NCBI GenBank assembly: GCA_052143535.1
Contig: JBKQSS010000056.1
Span: forward strand, 124,001 to 188,000
From: JADGRA01 sp052143535
GTDB lineage: Bacteria; Myxococcota; Myxococcia; Myxococcales; Myxococcaceae
DNA length: 64,000 bases
Direction: 5' to 3'
Below are positions 8,245 through 15,884 of the stretch, piece by piece; positions within the stretch are counted from its first letter, which is position 1, and the number at the start of each line of letters is the position of its first letter. Under the pieces are notes generated by a model. That model was not told the DNA's origin. It saw nothing but the letters and a program-made list of their open reading frames with translations, and made no database searches. Position numbers and translations under genes: made by a program.

Positions 8245-9659
8245 CGCACCCGGGTAATGAGGAGGCGCTCCTCCGTCATCGCCTCCATCGCCGAGCGCAC
8301 CCCTTCGCGCCCGAGGCCGGAGGCCTTCACCCCGCCGTAGGGGGCATTGTCGCTGCGAAAGCTAGGCGGCTCATTGACCAGGACGCCCCCCACCTCCAGC
8401 TGGTGGAAGGCCGAGCGGACGTTTCCCAGGCTTCGCGTGAAGACGCCTGCCTGAAGCCCATAGTCCGAGGCGTTGACGGCCGCGAGCCCCGCCTCCCAGC
8501 TGTCCACCGGCCACAGAACCACCACCGGCCCGAAGACTTCCTCGTGGGCCAGCTTCGCTGAAAGGGGCACGTCCACCAGCACCGTCGGGGCGACAAGTCT
8601 TCCCTGCGGCTTTCCCCCGAGCAGCACCCTGCCCCCGAGGGCCACTGCCTCGTCCACCCACGCCGCAATTCGCTGGGCGCTGTTGTCATCAATGACTGGG
8701 CCGCACAGCGTTGCCTCCAGGGAAGGGTCTCCGGTGAGGACAGCCCGGGCACGCGCCAGGAAGCGCTCCAGGAAGGCCTCATACACCGGGCGCTCGATGA
8801 AAATGCGCTGCACCTTGATGCACACCTGCCCCGCGTAGCCAAAGCCGGCCACAGAGCAGCGCTCGGCAGCCCAGTCCAAGTCTGCGTCAGCCGCAATCAG
8901 CGCCGCGGCGTTTCCCCCGAGCTCGAGTAACACCTTGCCCTTGGCCTTTTGCTTTAGCTGCCAGCCCACCCGCGCGCTCCCGGTGAAGGACAGGACCCGC
9001 ACTTTGGGCGAGGTGGCCAGCTGCTCGGCGACCGCGTCCCGACAGGGAAGGACTTGCAGCGCAGCCGGGTCCGCTCCGGCGGCGCGCACCAACTCGGCCA
9101 GCAGCAGTTGCGGCGCTGGGGCCTGGGGCGGTGGCTTGATGACAATCGGGGCCCCCACCGCCAGTGCCGGTGCGACTTTGTGCGCGCCGAGGTTGAGCGG
9201 GAAGTTGAAGGGGACGATGCCCACCACCACCCCGGCCGGGAAGCGGCGCACCTCGCACTCCAGCCCGGCCGAGGCCTCCTCCAAGTCCACCGGCACGACG
9301 CTTCCGCCGAAGCGGGACAGCTCGGCGGCCGCCAGCCGGAAGACTTGGGCGGCGCGGCGGACCTCGGCCCGGGCCAGTGTCCGCGGCTTGCCGGCCTGGT
9401 GGCAGATGAGGTCCTCGAATTCGCGCGAGCGGGCCACAATCCCCGCGGCCACTGCCTCCAGCACGGCACGGCGTGCCCCGGCGCTCTGGGCCTGGAGCCG
9501 GCTCCGTGCGCCCACGGCAAAGTCCAAGGCGGACTCTGCCTGCGCCTCACTGGCCTGTGCGACGCGCGCCAAGAGCCGGCCGTCCCAGGGTGCGTAGACC
9601 GAGGCCGTCTCGGGCGTCTGCACCCACTCGCCCTGTAGCAACAGCCGACCCTCTTCCAT
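8241..9659 (-). CDS. Aldehyde dehydrogenase (lactaldehyde/GAPN-like)
   Basis: 472 residues, a second aldehyde dehydrogenase only distantly related to the one at 4.9 kb. Motifs: IVPFNFPLNL (oxyanion Asn), VIKPPPQAP, FTGSARVGW, LELGGNAA (general-base Glu), and GYAGQVCIKVQR with the nucleophile Cys. The last motif is typical of the lactaldehyde/succinate-semialdehyde and non-phosphorylating glyceraldehyde-3-phosphate dehydrogenase branch. ATG 9659 has AGGAGG 5 bases upstream, so the start is secure. It is divergent from the AI-2E-family permease and convergent, with overlapping stops, with the preceding hypothetical gene. Confidence 0.92.
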   Translation of the reverse strand: MEEGRLLLQGEWVQTPETASVYAPWDGRLLARVAQASEAQAESALDFAVGARSRLQAQSAGARRAVLEAVAAGIVARSREFEDLICHQAGKPRTLARAEVRRAAQVFRLAAAELSRFGGSVVPVDLEEASAGLECEVRRFPAGVVVGIVPFNFPLNLGAHKVAPALAVGAPIVIKPPPQAPAPQLLLAELVRAAGADPAALQVLPCRDAVAEQLATSPKVRVLSFTGSARVGWQLKQKAKGKVLLELGGNAAALIAADADLDWAAERCSVAGFGYAGQVCIKVQRIFIERPVYEAFLERFLARARAVLTGDPSLEATLCGPVIDDNSAQRIAAWVDEAVALGGRVLLGGKPQGRLVAPTVLVDVPLSAKLAHEEVFGPVVVLWPVDSWEAGLAAVNASDYGLQAGVFTRSLGNVRSAFHQLEVGGVLVNEPPSFRSDNAPYGGVKASGLGREGVRSAMEAMTEERLLITRVR

Positions 9660-9756
9660 GGCGACCTCCTGATGGCCGAGCCGAAGAGCCGCTGGACCTT
9701 CGGCGTTGAATGGCGGCCCGCGCCTCTGCTTTAAGCACCGGCGCCCCGTGGGCGCC

Positions 9757-10938
9757 ATGGAGACCTCCGCCCCACCGCCCCACCGTACGCTTCGCCGGCG
9801 CGCCGTGCTGCTCGGTTCGCTGTGGCTGTCGCTGTTGGTGCTGGGGTTGCTCTTTCGCTCGGCGCTGCTTCCCCTGGTGGGGGCGGCGCTCATCGCCTAC
9901 CTCGTGGCTCCCCTGGTGCGGAGGCTAGAAGGCATGTCCCTGGCGGGCCGGACCCTCCCGCGGGCAGTGGCCATTCTGCTCATCTACACCGCGTTTTTCG
10001 GGGCGGTGTACCTCTTCGCGGTGGCCATCGTCCCGCAGCTCTACCGAGAGTTGACACGCATCAGCGGCAACGCCGTCGCTTTCGCCCAGTCCCTCACCCC
10101 GGACCACATTCAAAAGATGGCCCAGGACACCGAGGAGTGGTTTGCCCAGCGCGGCATCCCAGTGGCTCTGTCCGAGCGCGCCCTGGAGGGCACCGACGCC
10201 GATGCCGAAAACCCCCGGCCCTCCTGGAGCGTGCAGTTCGACCTGGAGCGGCTGATTCGCAACCTGGCGGCGCGCTTCTCCGGGGTGGTTCGCGACAACG
10301 TTGGAAACCTGGTGGAGGCCACCCGCTCGGTGGTGACGGGCGTCTTGGCCGGCGTCTTCACCTTCTTCATGATGCTCTTTCTGGCGGCGTTTCTCTCCAT
10401 CGATGCCGCCGCCATCCGCCAGTACGTCTGGACGTTGGTGCCTGTGGAATGGACCGACGACGTACGCGGGTTGGCGGAGCGCATCGACCGCTCGCTGGCC
10501 GGTGTGGTGCGCGGGCAGGTCACCATCTGTCTCGTCAACGGGACGTTGACGCTCGCCGGACTGGTGCTCTTCGGCGTCAAATTCGCATTCCTGTTGGCCA
10601 CCATCGCCACCCTCCTCAGCCTCATTCCCATCTTCGGCACCATCCTCAGCTCGGTCCCCATCGTCGCGGTGGGACTGTCGCAGAGTTGGCGCACCGGCCT
10701 GGTGATGCTGTTGTGGATTATCGGCATCCACGCCCTGGAGGCGTACTTCCTCAACCCCAAAATCATGGGAAGCGCAGCGCGCATCCACCCCATTGTGGTG
10801 GTGGTGGCGTTGCTCGCCGGGGAGCGCAGCTACGGACTCATCGGCGCGCTGGTGGCGGTGCCGGTGGCGGCGGTGCTGGTGGCCTGCTTCGACTTCGTGC
10901 GGCGGCACGCGCAGCCCGGCGCCCCGGGAGCGGCCTAA
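9757..10938 (+). CDS. AI-2E/PerM-family permease
   Basis: 393 residues with about eight membrane segments arranged as in the AI-2E (PF01594) family: two at the N-terminus, one after LPRAVAILLIYTAFFGAVYLF, a long amphipathic extramembrane region (about residues 90-190), then FFMMLFLAAFLSID and a C-terminal block with GILSSVPIVAVGL-like and LNPKIMGSAARIHPI motifs. The family includes TqsA-type exporters and PerM; substrates are mostly unknown. ATG 9757 removes a 17-residue in-frame upstream extension that has no start support. It precedes rho convergently by about 20 bases. Confidence 0.88.
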   Translation: METSAPPPHRTLRRRAVLLGSLWLSLLVLGLLFRSALLPLVGAALIAYLVAPLVRRLEGMSLAGRTLPRAVAILLIYTAFFGAVYLFAVAIVPQLYRELTRISGNAVAFAQSLTPDHIQKMAQDTEEWFAQRGIPVALSERALEGTDADAENPRPSWSVQFDLERLIRNLAARFSGVVRDNVGNLVEATRSVVTGVLAGVFTFFMMLFLAAFLSIDAAAIRQYVWTLVPVEWTDDVRGLAERIDRSLAGVVRGQVTICLVNGTLTLAGLVLFGVKFAFLLATIATLLSLIPIFGTILSSVPIVAVGLSQSWRTGLVMLLWIIGIHALEAYFLNPKIMGSAARIHPIVVVVALLAGERSYGLIGALVAVPVAAVLVACFDFVRRHAQPGAPGAA

Positions 10939-10959
10939 GCCCTTGGCGGCGAGGTTTCT

Positions 10960-12564
10960 CTAGCGATTCATCGAGCCCAGGAATTCGGCGTTCGACTTGG
11001 TCGGCCGCATGTGTTTGAGCACGAATTCCATGGCGTCGATGGGCGTGAAGGGGTGCAGCACCTGACGCAAGGCTGTCACCCGCACCAGGTCTTCCTGGCG
11101 AAGCAGTAGCTCCTCTTTGCGCGTCCCGGACTTGTTGATGTCCAGGCAGGGGAAGATGCGCTTCTCCATCAGCTTCCGGTCGAGAACAATTTCCGAGTTC
11201 CCGGTTCCCTTAAACTCTTCGAAGATGACTTCGTCCATGCGGCTGCCGGTGTCGATGAGGGCAGTGCCGATGATGGTCAGGCTGCCCCCCTCCTCGATGT
11301 TGCGGGCCGCGCCGAAGAAGCGCTTCGGCTTGTGCAGGGCGTTGGCGTCCACGCCGCCGGACAGAATTTTGCCGGAGGGCGGCACCACCGTGTTGTAGGC
11401 CCGCGCCAGCCGGGTGATGGAGTCGAGCAGAATACAGACGTCGTGCCCCTGCTCTACCAGTCGCTTGGCCTTGTCGATGACCATCTCTGCCACTTGTACG
11501 TGGCGAGTGGCCGGCTCGTCGAAGGTGGAGGAGACCACCTCGCCGCGCACGTTCCGCTCCATGTCGGTCACTTCCTCCGGGCGCTCGTCGACCAAGAGCA
11601 CAATCAGCACAATCTCCGGATGATTCTTCGCCACCGCGTGGGCGATGTTTTGCAGCAGCACCGTCTTGCCGGCCTTGGGCGGGGCCACAATCAAACAGCG
11701 CTGGCCGAGCCCGATGGGGTCGAACAAGTCAATGATGCGGGTCGTCATTTCCGAGCCGTCGTGCTCCAGCATCAGCTTCCGGGTCGGGTACAACGGGGTG
11801 AGGTTGTCGAAGAGAATGCGCTCCCGGGCCTCGGCGCTGCTCGGGTCGACGAAGTTGACTCGCTCCACCTTTTGCAGGGCGAAAAAGCGCTCCCCCTCGC
11901 GCGGCTGCCGGATGGAGCCGGTGATGGTGTCCCCGGGCCTGAGGGCAAAGCGGCGCACCTGGCTCGGGCTGACATAGATGTCGTCCGGGCTCGGCTGGTA
12001 GTCGCTGTCGGCGCTCCTCAGAAAGCCGAAGCCGTCTGAGAGCAGCTCGAGGACGCCCTCGGCGTGGACCTCGAACTTCTTGTCCGTAATTCCGGACAAC
12101 AGCGCGAAGATGAGCTCCTGCTTCTTGAGCCCTTGGGTGCCCTCGATGCCTGCGTCGTGGGCCATTTTCGCCAGCTCGGCAATCTTCATCCGCTTCAAGT
12201 CGTTGAGGCGGAGCACCTGCATCGGCGTGCCATCCGGCCCAAGCACAGTGGCCGGGGTGGACTTGTCCTCCCCGAGCCCCGAGGCGGAGGGGCGGAGGGC
12301 GGCCAAGGCCGGGGAGTCCTCGGCGTCGGGCCCGTGCAAGTCATCGTCCCGGACTGGCCGGCTGATGGCGGTGAGCACCGGGCGCAAGGGGGCGGTGGCC
12401 TCCTCGGCCGCGGCCCCCTCAGGGTCAGCGTCGCGGGCGGTGTGCCGGGGCTCCTCGTCGGCGCTGCGGGCGCGGCGCCGTCGCGGGCGTTGCTCCGCGG
12501 TGGCCTCCGCGACGAGGTCAGACTCGGTGGGTGGTTTCTCTTTGCTGATGCGGGCTTTGGGCAT
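10960..12564 (-). CDS. rho: Transcription termination factor Rho
   Basis: 534 residues; hexameric RNA-dependent ATPase that ends transcription. Domains: an Arg/Glu/Ala-rich low-complexity N-terminal extension (about residues 1-115), the Rho_N helical domain (LNDLKRMKIAELAKMAHDAG), the cold-shock RNA-binding fold (GVLELLSDGFGFLR), and the RecA-like ATPase with Walker A APPKAGKT, catalytic region VDERPEEVTDM, and Q/R loops (SGGVDANALHKPKRFFGAARN). E. coli Rho is 419 aa, so the extra length is the N-terminal extension, as seen in other high-GC and myxobacterial Rho proteins. The ATG at 12564 begins MPKARISKEK. A sigma-70-like promoter lies about 130 bases upstream. Confidence 0.97.
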   Translation of the reverse strand: MPKARISKEKPPTESDLVAEATAEQRPRRRRARSADEEPRHTARDADPEGAAAEEATAPLRPVLTAISRPVRDDDLHGPDAEDSPALAALRPSASGLGEDKSTPATVLGPDGTPMQVLRLNDLKRMKIAELAKMAHDAGIEGTQGLKKQELIFALLSGITDKKFEVHAEGVLELLSDGFGFLRSADSDYQPSPDDIYVSPSQVRRFALRPGDTITGSIRQPREGERFFALQKVERVNFVDPSSAEARERILFDNLTPLYPTRKLMLEHDGSEMTTRIIDLFDPIGLGQRCLIVAPPKAGKTVLLQNIAHAVAKNHPEIVLIVLLVDERPEEVTDMERNVRGEVVSSTFDEPATRHVQVAEMVIDKAKRLVEQGHDVCILLDSITRLARAYNTVVPPSGKILSGGVDANALHKPKRFFGAARNIEEGGSLTIIGTALIDTGSRMDEVIFEEFKGTGNSEIVLDRKLMEKRIFPCLDINKSGTRKEELLLRQEDLVRVTALRQVLHPFTPIDAMEFVLKHMRPTKSNAEFLGSMNR

Positions 12565-12704
12565 GACGGGCGTTCGCCAGAAGGGTCAACCCCAACTGCA
12601 AAGGGCGTGACCTGCTGCGTGGCGAGCAGTAGAAGACTGCGGAACGGGTTTGGAAGCCGGAGCCCTGGAACGCAGCACAGCGCTCCGTACCCCGGTAATA
12701 GAGA

Positions 12705-12733
12705 ACGTTATTGACGCCCCGACGCCGTGTCAA
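12705..12733 (-). promoter_or_regulatory. Sigma-70-type promoter for rho
   Basis: On the minus strand, TTGACA (bases 12733-12728) is followed by a 17-base spacer and TAACGT (12710-12705). The -35 box is a perfect match and the -10 has the TAnnnT pattern. Initiation near 12697 would give a leader of about 130 bases before rho. The neighbouring plus-strand gene ligA starts only 21 bases beyond the -35, so the two genes share a compact divergent control region. Confidence 0.6.
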
Positions 12734-12754
12734 GGCATCGTGGGGAAGAAGCGC

Positions 12755-14782
12755 ATGACACCCACCCACGCCGAGGTGGCACAAGCAGCCGAGCGGGTGG
12801 CCTGGCTCCGGGCGGAAATCGCCCACCACGACGCCCGCTACTACGTCCTCGACGACCCGGAGATTTCGGACGCCGAGTACGACGGGTTGATGCGCGAGCT
12901 GCAGCGGCTGGAGGCCGAGCACCCGGCCTTGGGCGGTCCCGACTCGCCCACCCAGCGTGTGGCGGGCGCCGCCGCGGAGCGCTTCCGCACCGTCGAGCAC
13001 CAGCTGCCGATGCTGAGCCTAGCCAACTGCTTTGATGAGGCCGGGCTACGCGAATTCGACGAGCGGGTGCGCAAGCTGTTGGGCGGCGGCGAGGTGCAAT
13101 ACGACTGCGAGCCGAAGCTGGACGGACTGGCGGTGGAGCTGGTGTACCTGAATGGGGCCCTGGCCGAGGGCTCCACCCGGGGCGATGGCCTGTTGGGCGA
13201 GGAGGTGACGGCCAACCTTCGCACCCAGCGCAGCGTCCCTCTGGTGCTGGCCACCACCCCCAAACCCCCGCCGACGCGCCTCGAAGTGCGAGGGGAAGTC
13301 TTCCTTCGCAAGGCGGACTTTCTGCAGCTCAATGAGCGGCGGGAAGGCCAGGGCGAGCCCACCTTTGCCAACCCCCGAAGTGCCGCCGCCGGCTCGCTGC
13401 GGCAGCTCGACCCGAAGGTGACCGCCGGCCGTCGGCTGTCGCTCTATATTTACGAGTTGGGGGCCTGGGAGGGCCCGGCCTTCCACAGCCACCAGGCCAA
13501 GCTTGGCTGGCTCGCCTCCCTGGGGCTCCCCGTCAACCCTGAGAACCGCCTGGCCACCGGGGTGGAGGCAGTGCTGGCCGCCCACCGCGAGTTGCTCCAG
13601 CGCCGCCACGGCCTGCCCTACGAGGTGGACGGGATGGTGGTGAAGGTGGACGCAGAAGACAGCCGCCGGCGGCTGGGGACGGTGTCGCGCAGCCCCCGCT
13701 GGGCGGTGGCCTTCAAATTTCCGGCCGAAGAGGCCCGGACGCGGGTGCTCGACATCGAGGTCAACGTCGGCCGCACCGGGGCGCTCACCCCGGTGGCGTT
13801 GCTCGAGCCGGTCCAGGTGGGTGGGGTGACGGTGTCCCGGGCCACACTGCACAACCCAGGCGAGCTCTCGCGCAAGGACGTGCGGGTGGGCGACCAAGTC
13901 TTCGTCCGCCGGGCCGGGGACGTCATCCCGGAAATCACCAAGGTGGTGACGTCGGTGCGCACCGGAGAGGAGCGCCCTTACCTCTTCCCGGAGCACTGTC
14001 CGGTGTGCGGCTCGGCCACAGTGATGGACGAGGACGGCGCCATCCTCCGCTGTACCGGGTTGGCCTGCCCAGCGCAGCTGGTCGGCCATTTGCGCCACTT
14101 CGCCAGCCGCGGTGGGATGGACATCGAGGGCCTCGGGGAGAAGCTGTGCGTGCAGCTGGTGGCCTCGGGCCTGGTGCGCCGGCAGGCGGACCTCTACGGC
14201 CTGACCGTGGAAAAGCTCGCCGGACTGGACCGGATGGGCGAGAAGAGCGCCCAAAACCTGGTGGCCGCGCTCGAGCGGAGCCGCCGTCCGCCGCTGCGGC
14301 GTTTTCTCTATGCCTTAGGCGTCCGCCACGTCGGCGAGGCGACGGCCCGCACCCTGGCCGAGGCCTTCCCGGACGTCCGCGCGCTTTACCCGGCCGGTGA
14401 GGAGGCGCTGATGCGGGTCAAGGACGTCGGCCCGGAGATGGCCCGGGCCATTTCGGCCTTCTTCCACGACGAGAAGAACCGCGAAAACATCGACGCCCTG
14501 CTGGCGGCCGGGGTGCAACCGGAGCGGCCGGCGGAGCGCACAGGTGGCCCCTTCAGCGGCAAGACGGTGGTGCTGACCGGGGCGCTCTCTGGGATGAGCC
14601 GCGAGCAGGCCAAGGAGGAGGTGGAGCGCCGCGGGGGCAAGGTGGCTGCTAGCGTCTCTAAGAAGACGGACTTGGTGGTGGCCGGAGCCGACGCCGGCAG
14701 CAAGCTGAAGAAGGCCCAGGACTTCGGTGTGAAGGTGGTGGACGAGGCGGCCTTCCTGGACCTGCTCTCTGAAAGCGCGTAG
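12755..14782 (+). CDS. ligA: NAD+-dependent DNA ligase LigA
   Basis: 675 residues, the normal length for bacterial LigA, which seals nicks in replication and repair. Domains in order: Ia domain (AHHDARYYVLDDPEISDAEYD), nucleotidyltransferase with the adenylated Lys in EPKLDGLAVEL (about residue 121), OB fold, four-Cys zinc finger (HCPVCGSATV then LRCTGLACPAQ), helix-hairpin-helix repeats, and a C-terminal BRCT domain (FSGKTVVLTGALSG to the end). GGGGAAG lies a few bases before ATG 12755; an in-frame GTG-type extension upstream covers the rho promoter and is not credible. Acylphosphatase follows after 15 bases. Confidence 0.98.
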   Translation: MTPTHAEVAQAAERVAWLRAEIAHHDARYYVLDDPEISDAEYDGLMRELQRLEAEHPALGGPDSPTQRVAGAAAERFRTVEHQLPMLSLANCFDEAGLREFDERVRKLLGGGEVQYDCEPKLDGLAVELVYLNGALAEGSTRGDGLLGEEVTANLRTQRSVPLVLATTPKPPPTRLEVRGEVFLRKADFLQLNERREGQGEPTFANPRSAAAGSLRQLDPKVTAGRRLSLYIYELGAWEGPAFHSHQAKLGWLASLGLPVNPENRLATGVEAVLAAHRELLQRRHGLPYEVDGMVVKVDAEDSRRRLGTVSRSPRWAVAFKFPAEEARTRVLDIEVNVGRTGALTPVALLEPVQVGGVTVSRATLHNPGELSRKDVRVGDQVFVRRAGDVIPEITKVVTSVRTGEERPYLFPEHCPVCGSATVMDEDGAILRCTGLACPAQLVGHLRHFASRGGMDIEGLGEKLCVQLVASGLVRRQADLYGLTVEKLAGLDRMGEKSAQNLVAALERSRRPPLRRFLYALGVRHVGEATARTLAEAFPDVRALYPAGEEALMRVKDVGPEMARAISAFFHDEKNRENIDALLAAGVQPERPAERTGGPFSGKTVVLTGALSGMSREQAKEEVERRGGKVAASVSKKTDLVVAGADAGSKLKKAQDFGVKVVDEAAFLDLLSESA

Positions 14783-14797
14783 GTCCTCCTGTCGGAA

Positions 14798-15079
14798 ATG
14801 TCCCGCCGACGCATCCACGTCATCCTCTCCGGACGGGTCCAGGGCGTCTTCTTCCGACGCGCCACGGTGGAGGTGGCCGAGCGGCTGGGCCTCGCCGGGT
14901 GGGTGCAGAACCTCGGCGACGGCCGCTTGGAGCTGGAGGCCGAGGGCTCCGAGGAGGCGCTGGACGCCTTCCTCGCTTTCTGCCGCCGTGGCCCGGAGGC
15001 TGCGCGGGTGGACCAGCTGCTCGTGGTACACAAGCCGGCTCGCGACGAGGTGGGCTTCAGGTTGAAGGAGGGGGAATGA
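14798..15079 (+). CDS. acyP: Acylphosphatase
   Basis: 93 residues, the standard size for this small ferredoxin-like enzyme that hydrolyses acyl phosphates. GRVQGVFFRR carries the phosphate-binding loop and catalytic Arg20; Asn38 in GWVQNLGDGRLE is the second catalytic residue. Phe18 replaces the more usual Gly in the loop (GVFFR instead of GVGFR), which also occurs in active members as GVFFR. The stop overlaps the next gene by four bases (ATGA). Confidence 0.95.
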   Translation: MSRRRIHVILSGRVQGVFFRRATVEVAERLGLAGWVQNLGDGRLELEAEGSEEALDAFLAFCRRGPEAARVDQLLVVHKPARDEVGFRLKEGE

Positions 15080-15483
15080 GCGGCGGGCTGCCAGAGACGT
15101 TGGGCATCCGCGCCGGGGCGCGCGTGGCGGTGGTGGACCCACCGGCTGGGCTGGCCGAGGCGCTTGAGCCGCTGCCGGCTCGGGTGCAGCTTTTACCCTT
15201 GTCGGAGCCCGGCCTGGACGTCGTCGTTTTCTTCACCCGCGACATGAAGCACCTCGTCTCGCGGATGCCCTCGTTGGTGCGGGCCATGGCCCTGTCCGGC
15301 CGGCTGTGGATTGTCTGGCGCCCAGACGGCATCCCGGAGCTGGATGAGGTGCTGGTGCGCCAGGTGGGACTCGAGGTGGGCCTGGTGGATGACCGGCGGG
15401 CGGCCGTCCTGCCGGAGTGGACGGGACTCAGGCTGCGCTGGCGCTCGCGCCCTCGCCTCGAGCGCCCCTCCCCCCGGGCCTGA
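15076..15483 (+). CDS. DUF3052-like protein
   Basis: 135 residues. The pattern LGIRAGARVAVVDPPAGL, then LDVVVFFTRDMKHL, LSGRLWIVWRPDG and LVDDRRAAVLPEWTGLRLRW matches the DUF3052 family, small cytosolic proteins of unknown function with a Rossmann-like core. Two strands are followed by a Trp-rich motif and the GLVD...W.GLR tail. Translationally coupled to acylphosphatase through ATGA and probably the last gene of the ligA operon. Confidence 0.75.
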   Translation: MSGGLPETLGIRAGARVAVVDPPAGLAEALEPLPARVQLLPLSEPGLDVVVFFTRDMKHLVSRMPSLVRAMALSGRLWIVWRPDGIPELDEVLVRQVGLEVGLVDDRRAAVLPEWTGLRLRWRSRPRLERPSPRA

Positions 15484-15884
15484 CGCGGCCTTTACAGCCG
15501 GCCCGGGCTGTACCATGTTGTGCTGGAAAGGACTGCCCCTCCAATGGAGCGGCTGACGTCCAAAACTTTTTGACGGGTCGTTTTTCCCCGGGCCCGGTCT
15601 TCCCCCGCTTGGCAGTCACCCTAGAGGTTAGGGCCCAGGCTACAGAGGAAGTCCGCCAGGGGAAGCCAAAACCGCAATCCGGGACATTCCAGTCGGAGTT
15701 TCCCCATTGCTTTCGGGAGTCGACGCGCGCGTGACCATCCTGTCCCCAGGTACCGAGGCCAAAGCGGCCATAGGTGTCCTCGGCACGGCTTTCACGCCCA
15801 CTCCCCTCGCGCCGACGCGAGCGCCGTCCACCGTTTCCCGTCCGGTGGCTGCCGCCCCGCGCCGTGTGCAGGCAGGGTTAACGC
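15484..15884 (+). other. Long intergenic leader before ribonuclease E/G
   Basis: 401 bases without a credible gene. Short open frames here have no ribosome-binding site and no family resemblance. It contains the inverted repeat at 15493-15512 and an A/T-richer stretch near 15560-15588 (AAAACTTTTT and GTTTTTCC). I find no convincing -35/-10 pair. In enterobacteria the long leader of RNase E mRNA mediates autoregulation; whether this one does is speculation. Confidence 0.4.
15493..15512 (+). terminator. Inverted repeat after the ligA operon
   Basis: TACAGCC and GGCTGTA form a perfect 7-base stem around a six-base GC loop, starting 10 bases after the DUF3052 stop. There is no T-run, so it could be a Rho-independent-like pause or a processing hairpin rather than a classic intrinsic terminator. 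Confidence 0.35.

Noticed and set aside
12650..12754. In-frame 5' extension of ligA
   Set aside because: The extension would run through the rho promoter, and the ATG at 12755 has a strong ribosome-binding site and family-standard N-terminus.
15417..15734. 105-residue plus-strand frame over the end of DUF3052 and the RNase E/G leader
   Set aside because: No ribosome-binding site, Pro/Arg-rich low quality, and no resemblance to known proteins.
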